Source: Enoplolaimus lenunculus (taxonomy: Eukaryota > Nematoda > Enoplea > Enoplida > Thoracostomopsidae). From it: a stretch of 64,000 nt of DNA. The notes under the pieces were generated by a model, which was given only the letters and a program-made list of their open reading frames with translations, searched no databases and was not told the origin of the DNA. The DNA lies in the NCBI GenBank assembly GCA_030248215.1, contig JASANG010003944.1, forward strand, positions 1-64,000, given 5' to 3'. Position numbers and translations under genes: made by a program. Position 1 is the first letter of the stretch; each line of letters begins with the position of its first letter. This document shows, one piece after another, positions 10,106-20,375 of the stretch.

Positions 10106-13100
10106 ATGGCTGAAATACAGATCCAGGACATTATTGGCGATGCCGTTCAGTGTCCATACGCGCCGTGTTATTGGTGAATATTTCATAGCCTCATTTTTTT
10201 GCTTAGCGCATGTATACGCCGCACATATACGTATTTGGGAAGTTTCCGAACATAATATAATTTCCGTGTGCGTCTTACTATGTTTAACGCTTTGTTAGGG
10301 TAGTATATCATTCAAAGTATGTTAAATATTTCTAATTTAACTTACTGCTTTATTAGAATTTCGATAAATTACATGGTTGTATAGCAGCTATGTTGATTTT
10401 TAATCAGTTCATACTGGAGTTTTGCTTTTTAAATTATTGTTTTGCGTTTAAAACGTTACTAATGTTTTTTTTCAGCGAGGAAAATGTTTGGAAATTGTGT
10501 GAGCGCATCCAGCTTTATCGACCAAAAATTCCAGATGAAGTCAGGCAGCGATGCTTCGTAATATTTATTTCGAATGGAAATAAATCGGTAAGCAATGAAT
10601 TTTAGGTTTTCAGTTGGGCTTTTCGTTCAAAAGTAGATTTGCTTTGTCGACTGAAACTATGGGCGGCATTTCAGTTTTCTAACGCGAAATATAGGTAAGT
10701 CAGTGTTATTTTCAACACCCCTTTTGAACTAAAATTCAATTTCTGTTTGCTTGACTGCTTGACTCGCTGGGCGAAACTAAAATATATTTCAATGCAGTGC
10801 TTTTATTGCCTCAGTAATGTTTATCAGTTTAATCAACAATTTCCAGTTTATAGCACGGAATACTACCGCTAACTTGTGTCTGTAGCAAAAGTAACTGAGT
10901 AAATATTTTATAATGAGCCTAAGGTTGAAAACAAATACTTCATAATGCACCTAAGGTTAGAATTAACCATGAAAAATACGCTGAAAAGACTTGTAGAATA
11001 AAACATATTATAATATATATCTATATATAATTTTTTGACCCAGACGAATAAGAGTTTTGTTAAATTTATTGTTAATTTATTAAAACATACGGATTCTGAT
11101 GTACATGAAACAATTTAAAAACGGAAGTTCGCTGTAGTAGAAACGTTCTTGCAGATACCACTATGGTGCCAAAAAGCTGGTAGACGTGAAGACGGTTTGG
11201 TGATATGGGTAAGTATATACGGCATGAGTTGCATATACAGAAAATGCGTCATTGTTTGTAAAACAAACCAGTAGTATCTGAAGATAGTCGTGCGCTGCTT
11301 GTGGTAGGAAGTACACTGCATGCCAATTTAATTAAGATGTCTATACGGTGAACTCATACACACCTTTGTTGAATTTACAAGTTTGATCGTTGCTGCAAAC
11401 GATACCAGAAGGCATTCCTGGCGAACAAATTGTCCTTACGGTATTTATGCTTTGTCTATTCGATTGTGTCGTTAACTAGTGATGTGGACCGAACCGCTAA
11501 AAACGAAACAGTTCGATTATAGCGTAACACTTACCCTATTCCGTATCTTTCCACTGCAATCAGTAGAATTTTTTCAATCTACGATGTAAGGCACTTGTGT
11601 GTTTTAGATAATGTTAAAATCATGCAAATTGTATTACATTTATCCTTTAATTTCGTTCGCATTTTAAGGATTACCACGTGATATTTGCAACGAAAGACAG
11701 GTCCGATGGTTTAGTATTCGACTTGGACTCGGAATTGCCGTTTCCCTGCGCCTGGTCCAAATACTACAGACGCACTTTTAGACCAGAGATTGAGCTGCAA
11801 TTGCAGCACCAAAGGTGTGAACGTTAGATTGTGGTTGTTTTGAGAAACTATTGCGATTTTAGGCTCTGACTTTTACGCGGCGAACAGTCAAGTGCATAAC
11901 TGGTTTTGTATGACAGTAGAGTTTTAAGTTTCGGGAATCATTGCGTAAAGGTTTGTGAGATGTGCACCAAAGGAAAACAGCAAAGCCAGAAGTATTGGTA
12001 TGTGCGGCGACTAAAAATGGTTTATAACAATATATTGTAACCTTAAGTTAACCACATTGATATACCGTTATCGGCAATATGTACGTATTAGTAGCTGTGT
12101 ATATTTGTTTTTCCATGTTGCAAATAATGATGACTGAGAAGCATGCTGCTGTGTAATTGACTTAGGCTAACGAATGGGCTTAGTGGCTTTGATACTGAGA
12201 ATTGATTCCGGTCAGTTATAAACTTTCCACTGTCTCACTTAGATTATTCACATGTTGTATTTTATTTTATTACACATGAAGTGATGTATGATCAGTTTTG
12301 GTTTTCAGACAGTTTCGTGTTATATCGCTAGAGAATTATTTAACACATTTTGCTTCTGACCGCAAACATATGTTGACTGATGCTGGTGATTTTATCAAAC
12401 CGCCACCTCAATGGCCTGCAATACGAACACCAGGTAAGAAAACTAATTTGCGGAAAACCAACGGTGCTGCAGCTAACAAATCACTTTTGTTCGTGATTTT
12501 GCTTAACTTTTCCGATATCAATCATTTTTAATGATTTTTGTTCCACGACATTTCTCGATTTGCATTTAATTGCAACTCTGAAGGAAATTCGCCCATTACA
12601 AAAATAACGATTGCGTTTGTCAATTGTTTGGTAAAAACTGTTGGGCTGCTCAAATAGTTACTGCTACTACTATGATCTCGGCTTAAATCAGCACAAAAAT
12701 TTGATATCCAGCACCAGTTCGGAATCCTGTACTGGTCAAAATCTAAATTCTCGGACACATTATTAATTGCATTTACTGTTAGCTGTAACCGCCCGAGGGT
12801 ATTTATTTTCTTGCGCAGTAGTGCAACATTACACTGTTCATATATAAACGGATTTTGTGTTGTAGCGCCTGTGTACGCAGCTTGATCAATACCCCAGAAA
12901 TAAACTCTGCGAGGTATATTTCCTTCAAACAGTGTCCAATATACGTTTTGTAAGACTTTATTCACCGATATTGTGTGTATTTTGAACCACACACAGTAAA
13001 CTGACACCATGTGCGCTTAAACTTTTATTTTGCTTTTCCAGTGCCTGCGGTGTAAGTTTAACCTTATGAGTTCCTCTCGTATTTGCACCTGTCAAGTCAT

Positions 13101-14217
13101 TAAAACTATGTGATGTATCAGGGTCGTATAGACAAGCTTGTAAATATTGTTTTCACGCATGGTATATAAAACAAAGGTCATCCACGGATAATGTTTTTGA
13201 TTAAACGTTATCGATTCACCAATAATTTTCATTTCTACGAAACGAAATTTGGATTTCCAAACCAATTGTGCTACCATCACTTCAAAATTTGAACAAAAAC
13301 TTTTACTGGTTTTGAATTATCTGCCGAATTAAACCTGTCTAAAACAAATTTTCGCTCGTAACTCAAAACTTTTGCGTATGCCCTCAGCAAAAAATATCTT
13401 ATTACTCTTGGCCGAACGAGCTATTGGCCGCATGTCAGTAAACAATAAATAATACCGCCCGTGTTAATTACAAGGACTTGCTCATCAAGCCTAAGCCTAG
13501 ACCTATGCCTAAGCCTACACGTAACGCCTGAACCTAAGCCTGAACATTGCTTTATCTTAAATCTCTTAAGTCTTTAAGGTTTCAAGTATCCCTGCCAGTG
13601 TTCCTGCGGGCAGACCCTTAGCACAAGTCAGCAAAACAATGAAATACCGGAATAACATAAAAGTTACAAGTTTTAAACATTTGCGTGATAACTAAATTGC
13701 TTCGTCATACGGTTTTTAAAACTATTTCGCGCTTATTGCCGGTCCCAAGCCCGAATTACAGCAGAGGGTTCTAAAGTCCCCACATTCAAGAATAACAGGT
13801 GAATGTAATCAATGGGTGACTGTAGACACCCTCCAGGTGATTAAGTAGGTTTACCACATGATTAATAGGTTTAGCAGGTGGTTTACCTAACGTGAATACT
13901 GGGTTTACAAGATGATTAATGGATTTTTGTCATGCCCACCAAGACGGGGGTAAGCCGCCATTTTATATCTACTGACTGAAACTAACTTAGGTTGGTCTTG
14001 TTCAGTTGCAGACTGAAAAATGTCTAATTTGTGTTTGCCATTAAATGATTTATTTTCAGCAACAATGAACAATATTGAGCATTTTTGGTGCATGGATAGC
14101 ACTAGTCCTGCTAACGCATACAGTTCTGTGTTGCACACCTGCGACGATTTGGACGAATTTATAACGTGCAGTAAACCTGCAGATTCGAACACAGTTCAAC
14201 AGTCTGATGTATACTAA
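10106..14217 (+). CDS. NTAQ1: NTAQ1, protein N-terminal glutamine amidohydrolase
   Basis: Six exons (10106-10173, 10476-10587, 11155-11208, 11669-11814, 12309-12433, 14060-14217) join with GT-AG borders and matching phases into 220 residues; human NTAQ1 has 205. The enzyme deamidates an N-terminal Gln to Glu, which primes proteins for arginylation and decay by the Arg/N-degron pathway in cytosol and nucleus. The order of motifs is diagnostic: APCYCEENVWKLCERI with the catalytic Cys23, VFISNGNKSIPLW, VIWDYHV with catalytic His81, FDLDSELPFPC with catalytic Asp96, then FRVISLENYLTHFASDRKHM and a diverged end exon (DLDEFI). The start Met gives a short N-terminus ahead of the Cys. The second Met of CATGGCATGGCT is in frame; the first is not. 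Intron 5 (12434-14059) carries a Polinton capsid fossil on the other strand. No poly(A) hexamer was clear. Confidence 0.95.
12528..13280 (-). mobile_element. Polinton/Maverick-type capsid gene fossil
   Basis: Two neighbouring minus-strand stretches (12528-13010 and 13092-13280) resemble the major capsid protein of Polinton-type elements, the group often annotated as F54H12.2-like proteins. The clearest piece reads IPRRVYFWGIDQAAYTG followed by NPF; the other piece resembles the segment that precedes it in the family. Only this part of the element is present. I see no polymerase, integrase or terminal repeats nearby. It is broken, with several breaks, and appears old. It lies antisense within NTAQ1 intron 5. 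Confidence 0.6.
13485..13560. repeat. AAGCCT-hexamer rich remnant
   Basis: Degenerate CCTAAG units in NTAQ1 intron 5, of the kind found inside the TTAGGC-rich MITE family elsewhere in the window. No ends are visible. Confidence 0.5.
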
Positions 14218-14984
14218 AGCTGACATCAGCGGGTTGAATCTTTAATTGTCTTCGGATTTTTAGACCTTTTAAGCTTCGGAGCTGTTCAGTACATTTCCGG
14301 ATCGATAATTATGCTAGTTTGAGGATTCAGACTCTTGGCTGTTTGATAATTTTCATTAACTCTCAGCTGCTCTTATATATCGTATAGAAGTGATTGCTGT
14401 CTTCAATGAAAAACAAACTTAAACCCGGGTAGAACTTTTGCAAGTGGTTCCAGCAAATTCAGTGATAAAATTTTAAAGTTTTTGTATTTTTATAAAATTG
14501 TGGGTAATCCACGTTATAATGTTCGCAATGGATGTAAAAATTGTACCGACTTTTCGGAGATAATGTTTAATCTATCCTCAGATTTAAAACAAATTTTGAT
14601 TTGTTACAACAATCACTGTTCAGTATGCGTTTTGTAAATATGTGTTGAATATATGTGTATATTTCTATCATGTTTCGGATACTCTGCTTTGCAAAAAGAG
14701 AGCGAGTACAGTTCCGACATTATTTATACAGAACAGACTCAGGACAAGATATGCTGATAAAGCAGACTCTGCTCTGTACCTAATTTTATATTACATTGCT
14801 GTTTTGTATCTCAGTCAAATTGAACAGGCAGCTTTTTTGCATCCACGTAAAACATAACGGAGATTATCCATGATTGTTGTAAGATTAAGTTTTAACAATT
14901 TGTCAACAAATCTTAAAGCAAACTTTCAACAAAGCATTGCAGAATATGGTTAAAATTAACAAACTCAACTTATTTTATTACTGT
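14218..14984. other. 3' flank of NTAQ1, nothing recognised
   Basis: AT-rich sequence with no supported exon. Presumably it includes the NTAQ1 3' UTR, but no AATAAA was found. Confidence 0.35.
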
Positions 14985-15030
14985 ATAGTAACCCGAATAA
15001 GAGGGGTCCCTATTTTGAGTCCCAAGCGAG
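14985..15030 (-). mobile_element. MITE family A end fragment
   Basis: TACTGTATAGTAACCCGAAT followed by AAGAGGGGTCCC and ATTTTGAGTCCCA is one terminal part of the family. It abuts the duplicated lipocalin 5' end and has replaced the rest of that exon. Confidence 0.65.
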
Positions 15031-15220
15031 GAGTAACCAGGGCGTTTTTTGCATTGTTATTCGTGGAGTTAATAGTGATTTCATGTTTTTGTGGTACTTG
15101 TAAAACATAGGTAACATTCAAAACTGATATTTTTTATCAACTATTTAAGAAATAAAGGACCACAATCAGTCTGTGAATTTGTGGAAATGCCAACATTTAC
15201 GCATTCGATAAACGACGGTA
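15031..15220 (-). pseudogene. duplicated 5' end of the lipocalin gene
   Basis: This minus-strand segment aligns with the start codon and upstream region of the lipocalin at 50804-51931. The ATG at 15054-15052 begins M-Q-K-T-P-W-L (lipocalin: M-P-K-T-P-W-L). About 160 bp upstream of each ATG match, including AAAACATAGGTAA, GAAATAAAG.ACCACAATCA, ATGCCAACATTTA and GCATTCGATAAAC. After about nine codons the copy runs into a MITE fragment, so no lipocalin fold remains. A family A MITE follows upstream in both copies at the same base. Confidence 0.7.
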
Positions 15221-15553
15221 CTGTAGTGACCCGAATAAAACGAGGGTTCCCCATTTTGAGTTAGCGTAAATCACTTCAGGACGAAATAAAGTTGAGTTCG
15301 ATTCTTTAAAGCATACTTAATAAGTTTTTGAAAATACATTCCTAATTATAATTTTGCATTACCGCTCATGGTCTTGATGCAAGACAAACATTTAATTCAA
15401 CGGATAGTTGCAGTACCGGCTATATATCAGTAGGGAAGGGTGGCGGAGCGTGTATTAAAAGTTAATAACAGGCGGTAACCGAATAACAGGGTGGGTACTC
15501 TCTCGAGATGCCAACTAAATATCAGTCTCCTTCTCTTATTCGGGTCAATGCAG
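15221..15553 (-). mobile_element. TA-flanked MITE, family A copy
   Basis: Starts CTGTAGTGACCCGAATAAA after TA and ends TTATTCGGGTCAATGCAG before TA. The body reads in reverse to the 36269 copy. It is about 100 bp shorter than the 441-bp copies, so it has an internal deletion. Confidence 0.9.
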
Positions 15554-16631
15554 TACCTAATTTTGTTTCATTCTCGGTTAACCTTAAACTGACTCTATTA
15601 TAGCCCCTCCGGAAAACGATGCGACTCTGTTCTATACATGGGCCGCAAGAAGGTATAGGTAAACATAGCCCAAGTTTCCACGCAGAGATAATCTACTGTT
15701 CATGTAATGGAATAAAAGAAATAATACAGTGTAATCTGCTATGCTCAGTAATGACTCGCATAGTTAACGTTCAGAAGTGAATATTGCGGCGTGTTGTCCA
15801 TTTGTTTATGAATTAAGTGGCTGGTTTAATAGGTTGATGAAAATATTCGTTACTTTTTTTGATTTATTTTTGAACATTATGTACGTATATGTACAAGCTT
15901 TAATATATAGTACATTTGACAGTGGTTGTGTTTATAGAGAGCTATTTATTTTTATTGATATCCGAGTACAAACCGTATAAAACCGTTTGTGCAACTCCAC
16001 ACTTAGGTTCGTTTAGAAACGCGCAACTGTTTGTTTAAAATCCGCATAGTAATTGACATGAACCCCCAAAAATTGAGGTGGGGTAAGGTAAAAACAAAAC
16101 ATATCCTGGTAAAGTTTTATGCCATGCAAAATCCAGCTCTATATGCCATCATTGCGGAAAAAAATGGAAAAATTTAAAACGTAAAGAATTAAGGCACTTT
16201 GCTAACTTCCCCCACAATAGAAAAGTTTCCCCCGCGATAATCTATCACGTTTATTAAGACAAATTGTGGGACCCCCACGATAAGGGATACTAAGCAGGAT
16301 AGGGGCTGCCGCCCCCAAGCCCCCCGCGCTAAGCGGTTCTCACACAAGCGCTGAGCTGTTCCAAACTACTAATCCTAAAATTAAAAAATTCTGTAACTCT
16401 TTTGAAAGTAACTCTAACGGGGGTAATTTTTTAAGTATTTTACAAGGAAATTTGGCCATTCTAACGGGGTTAGTTTGGTCGGAAACTTTGTGTAAACTCT
16501 AACGGTGTTAGAGTGCACGGCTTTTGAAAACTGAAAATTACTGGAGAATTGGTATTTGTGGATTTGTGGCTGGATTGAACACAATCTAGGCATAGGTGCA
16601 CAGGAATTGCGGATCAGGCTGTACCAATTAC
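15554..16631. other. intergenic, nothing recognised
   Basis: Contains a C-rich patch at 16250-16350 in otherwise AT-rich DNA. No supported exon or RNA gene. Confidence 0.35.
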
Positions 16632-16835
16632 CAGCGTGCAACCGAATTTCCGGTTCCAGTAGAAAATCCGCTATTTTTCACTATCCGGTTCCGCTAATCG
16701 GTATTTTTTTACCGGAATTTTCCGGTATTTTCAGTATTGGAAATTTTTTTCTTTCGCAAATTTAAGTGTAATTTATCGGCAACAAGTATCTTTAGTTTTC
16801 CGGTTCCGGTATTATATAATTCCGGTCGCACCCAG
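16632..16835. mobile_element. short hAT-like MITE with perfect target duplication
   Basis: A 204-bp element has inverted ends CAGCGTGCAACCGAATT and (read inward) CTGGGTGCGACCGGAATT. It is flanked by identical 8-bp repeats CCAATTAC at 16624-16631 and 16836-16843. It has no coding capacity. The GTGCAACCGG start links it to the element at 57726. Confidence 0.85.
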
Positions 16836-17099
16836 CCAATTACATGTTTATGGTGTCGTAATTGCGTTGTGTTATAAAATCGGTGTCATAACAGTAATCG
16901 GGCGGGGCAATAAAGTGTTATTAAGTACGCGTTACTGAATCAGAGCAATAAGCATACATCGGGATAGAAGTAAACGGAGTAGTGGTTTAGGGACTATAAG
17001 ACCAATAAATCACGAACTTCTCACAGCCCCTGATCAGAATGGACTTTTGGTTGTATTAATATTCTTTTCAATGTTCAGCTGCTTGAAAATGTAGCTGAT

Positions 17100-17870
17100 A
17101 AACAATAACGGTTATTACAATTATAACTTCAGATTTTCCATACCGCAATCAAAGGAAAATCTATGCGTTTAAATTTTCCAATGTTCCCGGTTTCCATAAA
17201 AACCTACGTTTCAGATTTTTCCTAACTAACCAGGGAAAACGTAGGCTTTTTGAATTTTCCACTTGTCTCGTTTTCTAAACAAAACGTACGCTTCTGATTT
17301 TTCCTACCAAAAAACAAGCGTTCAAATTTTCTACTTTTCCGGTTTTCAGAACCTCACCAACACTTCTAATTTTCCCTACCGACCAAAAAGTATTATACCT
17401 AGGCTTGAATTTTCCACATTCCCCGTTTTCCGAACCGAACCACACATCCCAATTTTACAGCCAGACCAATCAAAATGTTCCTTCCATACCAGACCTATAA
17501 AAAACTACGTTTAACGTTTCCACTTTTCTCCGTGTCCGAACCTCGCCAACTCCTGTAACTTTTCTAACCAACCAAAAGAAATCATATACCTATGCTTGAA
17601 TTTTCCACTTTTCCGTACCGAACCACATTCCAACCAGACCAATCAAACTGTTCCTTCCCTATCAGACCTAAAGAAAACCTACACGTTTAACTTTTACGCT
17701 TTTCCAGTTTTCCGAAACGTGCCTACACCTCCACTGTTCCTTACAAACCCAATAGAATCATATACCTACGCTAACTTTCCCTATCGACCTAAGGAACATT
17801 CAGGGGTCTGAATTTTCCAATTTCCCAACCAAAATTATGCTTGTGATTTTTCTTACCAAACCGGCGGAAT
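17100..17870. repeat. degenerate minisatellite, units about 100 bp
   Basis: Seven or so diverged units share AATTTTCCACTTTTCC, GGTTTTCCGAACC, TTTTTCCTACC and ATATACCTACGCT. The open frames here follow the repeat and match no protein I know. Confidence 0.75.
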
Positions 17871-18183
17871 TCCTAGCCGCCATACAGGAGTGGCTGCGCT
17901 GTACTACGGGTCATAAGTTCTCCATCTTGGATACTTGAGCCCCTGTGCTATATACATTGGCCCATTTTGCTAAAACAGTCATTATTGACTTGCTAGGACG
18001 TGGTTGGTCTATAATTAGCGGTTTGTTTATTTTTCAAACAAATAAATACAAAAAAACAAATAACAACTGAACATAAACGCGATAAATAAGTTATATCAGT
18101 TGTATTTCACTGCAATGAAAAATTGAGTTGATCTGTACAAAATAAAATTTCTAGCACCAGGGTACAATTGCAGGTCGATATAA

Positions 18184-18519
18184 CAGGGTGGCTGCAACCG
18201 GAGGTGAAAAATATGGGAGGGAGCTGGAGGGCAGCAAATTTTGCCGGAGCCTGAGAGGTGAAGCCGGAGGCGACCCGAAATTAGGTAGTTAAAAAGTGTT
18301 GTTAGATCTTCTGGTTTTACGCTTATTTTTTACAAAATCACTGCAATTTCGTCCTCACAGTTATGCTGAAAGTTAAAACGAAACACACCAAACAAGTTAA
18401 ATTTTGTAATATGCAAATTTTTACTTCCGAAATTACCGGAACCTACAGCAGAAATTCTATCGGAGTCGGAGGTCGATTTGCTTCCGGAGCCGGAGGCATA
18501 GACCTCCAGTTTTTCCCTG
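18184..18519. mobile_element. CAGGG-ended hAT-like MITE
   Basis: Starts CAGGGTGGCTGCAACCGGAG and ends CTCCAGTTTTTCCCTG, with CCGGAGCCGGAGG blocks near both ends. It is the same family as 57726-58072, sharing AAATTAxGTAGT and GGTTTTACGCT inside. Target duplications are not clear. Confidence 0.7.
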
Positions 18520-18825
18520 CTGTATCACAAATTTTTTATTAGCAGCTAGCAATTTGAAACACGGTTTAGGCGAAAATTTTTGTTTCACCTTTGTGGCTTC
18601 CGCAAATTTTGCCAACATTTAGCTCTAGCGTTTTGAGCTAAAGTCCAAGCAGTTATATGTTCTACTTGTGAACTAAATCCAAACTGATTTGAATTGGAAG
18701 ATCTCAGTTTGACTTTGTTTATAAACCGTTTTTAGTAATTGAATGAATGAATGAATATCACTCAGTACAAATTTATATACCACCTAGTGTATTTCGTATT
18801 TTGAATGTGTCGATTAGGTAAATAG

Positions 18826-19621
18826 CAGGGTTCCAATCGGAAGTACACTTTGTCGAAGTGGAAACGGAATCAATTTTTGTCGGAACCGGAATCGGAATTT
18901 AAGTTTTAAAAATTGTATTAGAAAGTAAAGTGTATGACTGTTGACTTTTGTTGTAGTATATATGCCTGTATGTATTGTTCGCAGCATCAGTAAAAATTGC
19001 GTATATAGCTGACTGTAATAGCGATTTACTAACGCTGTAAAATTATATTCCTGGAGGGCTGCCAATTCTAAGAGCAGCCTGCCAATTCTCAGAGGGCTGG
19101 TTCAGCTTGACCTTGAATGCAGTTAAGCATTTTTAGCACTTTAAAACTTTAAATAACATGAAAGTCTTATGAAACCATAAATAACAGGGCACAGATTTTT
19201 GAAAATAAACACATTCTATGGAGTGTCGTTGTCACTGCAGTAGGATACAGTTGAACCAAATATCGAGCTATATTTGAAAACTTGTGGGGCTAACATCACT
19301 GCTTATCGCTATGAAATAGAATTTTCAGTTGTGTTATTCCTTTAACTTATATTTTTCAATTGCAGTCACATTTTGTTAATCAGCGGAATAATTTGTTCTG
19401 CTAGATGCTCTTCTAAACTGAGAATATATGCTTAGTAAGAAAAAACAAACAAATTTACAAACAAACGAAACAGCAAGCACAATCAAAGTACGATCATCTT
19501 AAAAACTCATAACCGAAAAATCGACATTCCGGCATGGAGATTGCAGCCAGTAGTAATATCGGAATTGGAGCGCAAATTTGATCGCAATTTTAGCCGGAAT
19601 CAGAATTCCGCTGGAACCCTG
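18826..19621. mobile_element. CAGGGTTCC-ended hAT-like element
   Basis: A 796-bp element starts CAGGGTTCCAATCGGAA and ends TTCCGCTGGAACCCTG, with CGGAATCGGAAT blocks inside each end. No transposase. Flanking 8-mers agree only partly. A relative without clear ends lies at 38960-39330. Confidence 0.7.
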
Positions 19622-19709
19622 GAAATAATGACTGTTTTGGATTAAGTTTGAGCTATTCACTCTTCGACTTCACACCTTTGAAGTAGTGCTCCGTGTCGGA
19701 TTTATGCTT

Positions 19710-19935
19710 TGGCTTTTTGGTCCATGCTACATTAGGGAGTACTGCTTTCCCGTGTGGACTCCAATAGAGTAAGCATAACCTTTAAATTTTTTAAGTAGGC
19801 TTAGGTCTAGACTTAGCTATAGACTTATCCTTCTTCTGAGATGAATTTTCTAGTACTACGACCGTCAAAGTAAGGTTGGCCGGCTTTTACACATTCGCAA
19901 TGAAAACCGGTATAATATGGCTATGGTCTATTAAT
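19710..19935. repeat. TTAGGC-rich MITE family remnant
   Basis: TAGGCTTAGGTCTAGACTTA is followed by an end-like CAAAGTAAGGTTGGCC, matching the right end of the family B elements at 42760 and 47086. Confidence 0.5.
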
Positions 19936-20203
19936 TTCTACAGTAAACCGCGTTGAGTTTGGCATTGGCCGCGCAAACAAGTTTATGAAACATGGCGCCG
20001 TTGCTACGAATCACAAGGTCCATTTGGCAGGTTTTAGAGGCCTTCGAATATAATCCACCGGTTCACCTCCCAGGGCAGTGGTAATTGAAAAAGACCTCGT
20101 GTTGGTCAGCGAGGCGTTGTTTTCGATGGCATACTACTCTGTGTTTTAGCCTTGTGAAATTGTTTCACTCACTGCGACAGATTCCAATCTTAGAAAATAT
20201 AGG

Positions 20204-20209
20204 TTTATT
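20204..20209 (-). terminator. poly(A) signal of the channel gene
   Basis: AATAAA on the minus strand, 167 bp past the channel stop codon, supports a terminal exon that ends at that stop. Confidence 0.5.
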
Positions 20210-20375
20210 TGGAGTGAGCTGAGCTTTGTCCAGTTAGTGCAAGATTGTCTAAACATTTGTCAACGCAATTTTGATTGAGTCTACATGACGGAGCGAGTCT
20301 CTTCTGGTTGGTGAGGGAGGGTGGGTGCTAACTTCGGCAGTATTGAAGTAGTTTTGCAATGTGCAACAGGCAAGC

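Noticed and set aside
17263-17811. Open frames of 71-83 codons with similar repeated peptide
   Set aside because: They arise from the 100-bp minisatellite; the repeats are not conserved at the codon level.
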